DNA of 64,000 nt, from contig OU612074.1 of assembly GCA_914767715.1 (NCBI GenBank), forward strand, positions 17,658,062-17,722,061. The letters are read 5' to 3'. The stretch is from Membranipora membranacea (taxonomy: Eukaryota > Bryozoa > Gymnolaemata > Cheilostomatida > Membraniporidae). Positions 59,401 to 64,000 of the stretch are shown here, piece by piece (the first letter of the stretch is position 1; the number at the start of each line of letters is the position of its first letter). The notes under the pieces were generated by a model. It had not been told where the DNA came from. It saw only the letters and a program-made list of their open reading frames with translations, and searched no databases. A program made the translations under genes and the position numbers.

Positions 59401-62400
59401 TTGACAAGACATGTCAGGCTCAATATAATTACCACATGTCTAAACTCTTGAGGATGTTAATTTGAGTATAGAAAATTGGTAAAAGTATGTCACATAAAGT
59501 TGATACAATATGAAAATTAATGTTGGACTTGAACCGCTGGCCATCTTTAAGGTATAGGTGAAAATCTGATATGAATCAGCAAAAACTGCATCAGTACCAG
59601 ACAACAAAAAGAGTACCGATCTTATTAAGATACTGGCAATTTCTCTATCTAGAATAGTGAAGAGTATTTTATTTCAGGTACATAGTCTTCCGATTGAATT
59701 TGATCGGTGGCTGTCAATCAATATATCTCATGAATAAATATGACTGTAACCAAAATCTACACTCAAAGATTTTGAGTTTTTGCAGAAAAAAATACTTCTC
59801 CGACTGCCTACCAATGTATTTGACGATTGACTCTTGTTCTGAACAAAAAAAATGGAAGGAAGCATAAACCTTTCAAAAAGTAAGGAGGAGATGACTACCA
59901 CTGAATATTTTTGACTGAGCATATATATATGCGCATAAATTAAGGATTTATATATTCTGATATAATGATTCATGGGGTGCAATCATGTGTGCAAAATATT
60001 CCCAAGTTGATGGTAATGTAATTTTATCAATCACATTCCAATTGCTGGGAATGTGGTTGATAATTACATGCTATGAATACAAGGGCAAATATGAGCTTTT
60101 AAACTGTCTTGGGTAATTTTACTGACAATTAACTACATCAGGAATCGAACAAAGATCTCTTGATAAGCATTGTCAAGCAAAGCTAGAATTGACCATACTT
60201 ATTGGCTTCAAATGGAAACAAAATCTGCATCTCAGGCTCGTGCACCATAATAATGTCTTCATGAGCTGCTGTGTAGACATGATTGTCTTAGTTGTGCCTA
60301 TTTTATAAACTCTTTAAACAAAAAGGGTAAATCAAAACCCAATGCGTTTTTGTCTGAAGCGTAGTAGCGCATCCGCTTTTGGACATTGTATTGAAAGTCA
60401 CTACATTTCTTCAAAAACAATGTCAGCCATTTAGAAACCAATTTAGTTTTCATCGGATACATAGAATTATGGTATGTCCTGAGTTGTCATAATTGATGAC
60501 AAAGAGTTACAACTATGATTCTAATAAAAGATTCCTAGAGCTTGCTAAGTGTTACATGTGATCTTGTTTTTGTTTTATTTTAGGTCTGACATGTGAGCTT
60601 GCGCTAGGAGAGTGTCTAGCTGACATCAACAATTGCATGGCTGGAGAGCCTAGACCAGACCTTTCATGTGACTCCGGTGAATGTTGCCACGCTAACGAGC
60701 CAACATCTGGTGAGTCTTGCAATTTACTGATTAACCTAATCATTACCTCATTTAAGTATTTAAGTGTCTTTGAATATTTTGTGCTGTATTTGTAAACTAG
60801 ATTCAATCATCGATTTGATCAAACATGTTACCCTAGAGGAATAAATTTAAGCAGGAGTTTAGTCGGCTAGCAGCTGCAGCGGCTGCAGCTTATAACTTTC
60901 GCTCGCCTCACTATTTCGAGTTTGTGAGAATTTGCAAAATTTCCTCAGGCGAACACTCTACTTATCAAGGGTGAAAAACGATAAACATGTAATTTCAACC
61001 TTATTATGAAGAGATTCAAACTAGATCACACATTTTATCAGGCGCTGTCAAAGATGCTTGGAAGTTATCTTTCTCTTTCAGAGGAAATTCGGTCATGCGG
61101 AAAATTTTCATCACCTAGTGGTGTGCTGACTTCTCCTAATTATCCATCTGATTATGGTAGCGACGTGGACTGTTCATATAGTGTGTCTCTTGGACATATA
61201 TCTGGAGCTGTTGTGGTCATCACATTCACTGACTTTGACGTCGAGTCTCATTCTACATGCAACTTCGATTATGTTGAGGTGAAAAAGAAGTATTGAATAC
61301 AGTCTTTAATTTGTGTCTACTGCCAAACCGCTGGTCCTCGTGCAACCTCAATCATTCTGTAGTGTAAGATTCTCGCTCTGATCAAGTTCATATATCCAAC
61401 AAATCTTTACTTTAGATCTTTGATGGTGAGAGCGGTGACTCACTAGGAAAGTATTGTGGTACCGATGCTCCTCAAATACAAGCTTTCTCTAACTATGTTA
61501 TTATCCTATTCCGCAGTGATCACAGTGTTACACAATCAGGCTGGCGTCTCACCTGGTCACGTAAGTATTACAATAAGGCATGCGATCGTCATTATGCTCA
61601 AATTTTTTAAATGCTTGATTTTGATTTTAGCATTTATACCAACTACTACTCGAACCTACACAACAGATGAACCAGGTAAGCTCTGACATGTTGTTATCTA
61701 TCTGTCAGCATGCATTGCCATTAATATCCGTTTGTTTCGATGCTAGCACAGATTTGTTATTTACAGAGGCAGCAAGCCTGCATTCCTAACTGAATCCTCA
61801 AAGTAACAGCATTATAACTTGCTGCAGTATTGATGCGGCCCAAGGCAACATTTTGAAAAGTAGAACTCAAAAAATCATCTGTCACATAAATGCAGCCGCT
61901 GGCCCCATTCAAGTTTTTGCCAATTCAATTTCTAAATGGTGATAAATATAACCATTTCAAACATACAGATACTAGCTGACTTACTATGCAGCACTATTTT
62001 TTTGCAAAAAAAAAAAGTATATGCTGGGTTGTTAAGGACGGGGTCTTCATAGTCTGACGATGCGCCTTGTACATTTGCCCCTCCCCCTGATGCCTATCAA
62101 CCCCTCCCCCATGAAAAGCAAAAATCCTTCCGGCGGACAGGTGTTTTCCAATAAAATATATCGTGGGGGCTTAAAATTCCATAAAAGATTAACTCTCATT
62201 GTGTGAAGTTTAATCTCAAACCGTGTGTGAATTTCATAATTCTATGTCACATCACCAGCATTGTACATATTTGCTTTAAAATGTGGTCTTGTTAGGTGTG
62301 TCCAATTGTGTACCCCTGGAAAATATTATTGTAGCTCTTATGTAAATTAACAACAGGTTCAAAAGGATCCATTGTAGCTGACCACATCCTTGGAGCATCT

Positions 62401-64000
62401 GTCCCCATACCTTTTAAGGTGTGGCTACATGTCACGATTTTTACATCGATTTGGGGTCACGAGTGGTTAATCGGTGGATCTGCACGAGTGATTACTCGTG
62501 TTAAGTGGACATCCAACTTGTTGGTCTTTTGCCCGAGTGATCTAGACGATCCTCTATGCTGATTGGTTGTTGATTGCTTGCTTAAATAATTACGCGGTTA
62601 AACACGTCATCTATCAAATTGTGACAGGCTATCAAAAATGGAGGAGTTGATAATATCTGTAGTTAAATCACATCCTCCTATTTATGATAAAAAAGACCAT
62701 AACTACAAAGATAGGAGTGGTGCTGTAGTGAAAATATGGAAGGTAATAGCTGTATCACTTGGAAATGGAAGCTGTCCTGACATGACATCCATAGTATAGC
62801 ATAGGAAAATCAATTTTACAGAAGAATGAAATTTTATTTGGTGAAGATTCTAAGTGACAAAGACCCGGATTTAATATGACATATCCGGTCATTTGTTAAC
62901 ACGCCCATTAAATATCATTGGTCAATCGATTGAACTGAGGGAGTTAATTGGTCAATATAGGCACCTGATTTATTACCCCACTATAACTCACTAAACCATC
63001 GAGTACTAACTCATAGGCCTGTGTAGCAGTGTGAGATCGGCCTAGCATGTCTAGACATGCCATCGGCCTGTGATTACATCGTGACATGTAGCCACACCTT
63101 TAGAGGCAAAGCAAGATCACATGGTACATGAGCAGTAATGCACTTTTCAGACTATATCAAGATTGTAGCAGACAAATTTTGTGTCTACAAACACTGTATA
63201 ATATTCACAAAAATACATATCTTCACAAACAATGTCAGCCATTTAGAAACCAATTTAGTTTTCCTTGGATACATAGAATTATGGTATGTCCTGAGTTGTC
63301 ATAATTGATGACAAAGAGATATAACTATGATTCTAATAAAAGATTCCTAGAGCTTGCTAAGTGTTACAAGTGATCTTGTTTTTGTTTTATTTTAGGTGTG
63401 ACATGTGAGCTTGCGCTAGGAGAGTGTCTAGCTGACATTAATACTTGCACAGCTGGAGAGCCTAGACCAGACCTGTCATGTGACTCCGGTGAATGTTGCC
63501 ATGCTAACGAGCCAATAAGTGGTGAGTCTGACAAATGTCTGTTTAACCTAATAATTACCTCATTTAAGTATCTTTGATTTTTTTGTGCTGTATTTTTTAA
63601 CTAGATTCAATCACATCCACTTGATCAAACGTGATACCCTAGAGGAAAAAATTTTAGCCATTGTAGTCAGCTAGCAGCTGCAGTGGCTGCAGCTTATATC
63701 TTTCGCTCACCTCACTATTTCGAGTTTGTGACAATTTGCAAAAATTCCTCAGGCGAACACTCTACTTATCAAGGGTGGAATAAAGCGATAAACATGTAAT
63801 TTCAACCTTATTATGAAGAGATGTATAGTTAGATCACACATTTTATCAGGCGCTGTCAAAGATGCTTGGAAGTTATCTTTCTCTTACAGAGGAAATTCGG
63901 TCATGCGGAAAATTTTCATCACCTAGTGGTGTGCTGACTTCTCCTAATTATCCATCTGATTATGGTAGCGACGTGGACTGTTCATATAGTGTGTCTCTTG
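41337..64000 (+). CDS. Secreted multi-CUB protein with six-Cys modules (3' end beyond window)
   Basis: Signal-peptide exon 41337-41400, then modules in order: Cys1, CUB1, Cys2, CUB2-CUB7, linker, Cys3, CUB8, Cys4, CUB9, linker, Cys5, CUB10 (cut). All module boundaries are phase 1, so any subset can join in frame. Each CUB domain is split over two exons at the same place, after DYVE or DYVK. CUB domains are about 110-residue extracellular beta-sandwiches that bind proteins, often with calcium. No protease or membrane segment is visible. The closeness of exons and introns between units shows recent tandem duplication. Linking the first exon to 46313 over 4.9 kb rests on matching phase only. Confidence 0.85.
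42789..42917. repeat. Inverted repeat, 59-nt arms with 11-nt loop
   Basis: Arms 42789-42847 and 42859-42917 are complementary with four mismatches. The word tctggga/tcccaga recurs several times within and after it (to about 43005). No flanking target duplication was evident. It would form a strong RNA hairpin if transcribed. Confidence 0.9.
43420..43515 (-). repeat. Dispersed repeat, inverted copy of 34817-34925
   Basis: Same words in reverse complement as at 34817-34925 (ctactagggactggctattt, gctattccagatatggaatt). Confidence 0.6.
46313..46450 (+). CDS. Six-Cys module 1
   Basis: 138-nt exon, phase 1 at both ends. Cysteine spacing is C-x6-C-x6-C-x10-C-x4-C-C (TCE...GECLADINTC...SCDTGECC), followed by a run of six Thr from an (ACA)n tract. 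I recognise no family for this module. It always precedes a CUB domain here. Confidence 0.8.
46816..47297 (+). CDS. CUB domain 1
   Basis: Exons 46816-47012 and 47150-47297. All four CUB cysteines are present, the first in WSCGKF. Signature parts: GVLTSPNYP, CSYSI, DYVE, LAKYCG, VIIVFHTD, GWRLTW. A run of four GGC codons gives SGGGGYSGW, unique to this copy. Confidence 0.9.
47368..47412 (+). pseudogene. Linker exon 1, acceptor lost
   Basis: Would encode FIPTTTRTYTTDEP, but the acceptor that reads ttttag in the copies at 55971 and 61631 is tttttg here, so it is probably skipped. The donor gtaagc is intact. Skipping keeps the frame, because the exon is 45 nt. Confidence 0.65.
47440..49130. other. 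Duplicated intron block between unit 1 and unit 2
   Basis: Non-coding. Matches blocks at 51850-52380, 56090-56640, 58060-58600 and 61840-62330 (markers: gacggggtcttcatagtctga, gcccctccccctga, cttgttaggtgtgtcc). Contains an (AT)n tract at 48515-48537. Confidence 0.75.
49136..49291 (+). CDS. Six-Cys module 2
   Basis: 156-nt exon with the same C-x6-C-x6-C-x10-C-x4-CC pattern (DIKDC, PCDSGECC), then a longer tail KILWTTQIWTTG than the other copies. Phase 1 at both ends. Confidence 0.8.
49618..50117 (+). CDS. CUB domain 2
   Basis: Exons 49618-49823 and 49961-50117. The first exon is 9 nt longer than in other copies: the usual Cys codon is Gly (WSG) and an extra DEC follows, so a cysteine is regained three residues later (SGDECGNF). 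The donor after the second exon is gttagt, not gtgagt as in sister copies. Confidence 0.88.
50489..50979 (+). CDS. CUB domain 3 (first cysteine missing)
   Basis: Exons 50489-50685 and 50823-50979. Reads WSGGEIS where other copies have WSCGKFS, a TGC to GGC change, while the partner Cys in NINCSYRV remains. Ends in a KSTG tail and joins directly to the next CUB. Confidence 0.88.
51351..51829 (+). CDS. CUB domain 4 (first cysteine missing)
   Basis: Exons 51351-51547 and 51685-51829. Reads WPGGEFS at the Cys position. Its second exon is of the shorter 145-nt, unit-final type (ends TWS, gtaagt donor), but the linker exon expected after it is absent: sequence jumps from the donor region straight to intron sequence that elsewhere lies past the linker. 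Confidence 0.88.
51850..53700. other. Duplicated block without linker or six-Cys exon
   Basis: Non-coding. 51850-52380 matches the post-linker blocks, and 52430-53570 matches 58690-59740. The six-Cys exon that should precede CUB5 is missing: near 53577 the sequence joins from that block directly into intron sequence just upstream of a CUB exon. Confidence 0.65.
53709..54199 (+). CDS. CUB domain 5 (first cysteine missing)
   Basis: Exons 53709-53905 and 54043-54199. WSGGEIS at the Cys position. Otherwise typical (CSYRV, CDDDYVK, LGQYCG, GWRLTW). Ends in a KTAG tail with gtgagt donor. Confidence 0.88.
54571..55054 (+). CDS. CUB domain 6 (first cysteine missing)
   Basis: Exons 54571-54767 and 54898-55054. 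WSGGKIS at the Cys position. KSTG tail. The intron between its exons is 8-10 nt shorter than in sister copies through loss of an att-rich stretch. Confidence 0.88.
55425..55900 (+). CDS. CUB domain 7
   Basis: Exons 55425-55621 and 55756-55900. First cysteine present (RSCGKF). Sequence SYSVSLGHISGAVVVITF groups it with CUB1, CUB9 and CUB10 rather than with CUB2-6. Unit-final type, followed by an intact linker exon. Confidence 0.9.
55971..56015 (+). CDS. Linker exon 7 (intact)
   Basis: 45-nt exon with ttttag acceptor and gtaagc donor encoding FIPTTSRSYTTDEP. Thr/Pro-rich, so probably an extended, O-glycosylated spacer between CUB7 and Cys module 3. Phase 1 at both ends. Confidence 0.7.
56835..56960 (+). 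CDS. Six-Cys module 3
   Basis: 126-nt exon, phase 1-1, same six-cysteine pattern (DINNC, SCDSGECC), short tail HANEPTSG. NNC(T) gives a possible N-glycosylation site. Confidence 0.8.
57323..57812 (+). CDS. CUB domain 8
   Basis: Exons 57323-57519 and 57668-57812. First cysteine present (WSCGNF). The acceptor of the second exon reads ttcag/ttcttc, so the exon begins FFDGESSETLGRYC instead of IFDG. Unit-final type. Confidence 0.88.
57883..57926 (+). pseudogene. Linker exon 8, both splice sites damaged
   Basis: Same linker sequence (PTTTPTYTTDEP) but the acceptor region is rearranged (tttgagaatt) and the donor is gatagc where intact copies have gtaagc. Probably skipped. Confidence 0.65.
57960..60580. 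other. Duplicated intron block between units 3 and 4
   Basis: Non-coding. Holds the same markers as the other post-linker blocks to 58600, the 58690-59740 block shared with 52430-53570 (including a tRNA-like word, ggacttgaaccgctggcc, near 59525), and a block at 59998-60130 shared with 45655-45790. A 166-codon minus-strand ORF at 58598-59098 lies in this repeat and is interrupted in the copy near 52370-52880, so it is not called. Confidence 0.6.
60584..60709 (+). CDS. Six-Cys module 4
   Basis: 126-nt exon, phase 1-1, nearly identical to module 3 (NNCMAGEP in place of NNCTAGVP). Confidence 0.8.
61082..61560 (+). CDS. CUB domain 9
   Basis: Exons 61082-61278 and 61416-61560. First cysteine present (RSCGKF). 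Close to CUB7 and CUB10. Unit-final type with gtaagt donor. Confidence 0.9.
61631..61675 (+). CDS. Linker exon 9 (intact)
   Basis: 45-nt exon, ttttag acceptor and gtaagc donor, encoding FIPTTTRTYTTDEP. Confidence 0.7.
62417..63099. mobile_element. 683-bp PIF/Harbinger-like DNA transposon, non-autonomous
   Basis: Perfect 22-bp terminal inverted repeats beginning AGGTGTGGCTACATG, flanked on both sides by TTA (62414-62416 and 63100-63102). The duplicated intron blocks at about 52440 and 58712 lack the element and show one continuous ctttttagaggc-like site, i.e. empty sites. A 3-bp TTA duplication is typical of PIF/Harbinger, and the internal ORF is MADF-like, as in the accessory protein of those elements. 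Confidence 0.8.
62638..62799 (+). CDS. MADF-like ORF fragment inside the Harbinger-like element
   Basis: 53 residues starting MEELIISVVKSHPPIYDKKD, then YKDRSG, IWKVIAVSLG. This matches the MADF pattern (LI..V...P.LYD.....YKD.......W..IA..LG), a Myb-related DNA-binding domain. Harbinger elements often carry a Myb/MADF protein that helps nuclear import and DNA binding of the transposase. Only the first part is left, with a stop at 62797-62799 and no transposase. Confidence 0.6.
   Translation: MEELIISVVKSHPPIYDKKDHNYKDRSGAVVKIWKVIAVSLGNGSCPDMTSIV
63396..63521 (+). CDS. Six-Cys module 5
   Basis: 126-nt exon, phase 1-1, same six-cysteine pattern (DINTC, SCDSGECC), tail HANEPISG. Confidence 0.8.
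63890..64000 (+). CDS. CUB domain 10 (cut by window end)
   Basis: First 111 nt of a CUB first exon (RSCGKF, GVLTSPNYP, CSYSVSL), almost identical to CUB9 and CUB7. The gene continues beyond the window. Confidence 0.88.

Noticed and set aside
59520-59565. tRNA-like word ggacttgaaccgctggcc and its sister near 53350
   Set aside because: No acceptor, D or anticodon arm could be found around it; at most a trace of a tRNA-derived repeat within the duplicated block.
50449-61296. ATG-started ORFs beginning MLSKMLG or MLPKMLG before each CUB exon
   Set aside because: The N-terminal 13-15 codons are conserved intron sequence ending in tctttcag, a clear acceptor. The conservation follows from duplication of introns with exons, so these are not separate short genes.

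Overview
The window is eukaryotic, almost certainly from an invertebrate animal. It is AT-rich, carries multi-exon genes with GT/AG introns, and is full of transposable-element remains. Protein families point to an early-branching or other invertebrate metazoan: a RING/B-box (TRIM) protein with a propeller-like end, a secreted astacin metalloprotease with Cys-rich/EGF-like repeats, a secreted multi-CUB protein, and a Ty3/gypsy element of the Gmr1-like type. A sponge or cnidarian is plausible, but nothing here fixes the species.

Layout. 1-12.4 kb: no protein gene recognised; repeats, tRNA genes and tRNA-derived sequences (an apparently intact tRNA-Trp and an intron-containing tRNA-Asp side by side at 6.46-6.74 kb, a tRNA-Gly-like copy at 10.4 kb). 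12.447-16.248 kb (+): complete seven-exon TRIM-type gene, 613 codons by my splice model. 16.25-17.8 kb: spacer, a tRNA-Asp remnant and a short tandem repeat. 17.8-22.05 kb (+): decayed Gmr1-like retrotransposon, with SCAN-like gag and integrase placed before reverse transcriptase. 24.4-33.16 kb (-): astacin gene of at least 13 exons, whose introns hold a pair of MITEs, a 7-bp minisatellite and other repeats. 33.2-41.3 kb: non-coding, with two perfect palindromes, and an inverted copy (36.97-40.71 kb) of the 3' end and flank of the TRIM gene, itself interrupted by a 1.9-kb TG...CA insertion. 41.337-64.0 kb (+): start and long body of a secreted protein built from six-cysteine modules, CUB domains (ten seen, the last cut by the window edge) and a Thr-rich linker exon. 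It has grown by tandem duplication, and the introns are duplicated with the exons.

The three genes are separate transcription units and nothing suggests a shared pathway, beyond the astacin and CUB proteins both being secreted (astacins and CUB domains often occur together in extracellular matrix or developmental proteases). All exon boundaries were read by eye from splice consensus, reading phase and domain continuity; none has transcript support here.
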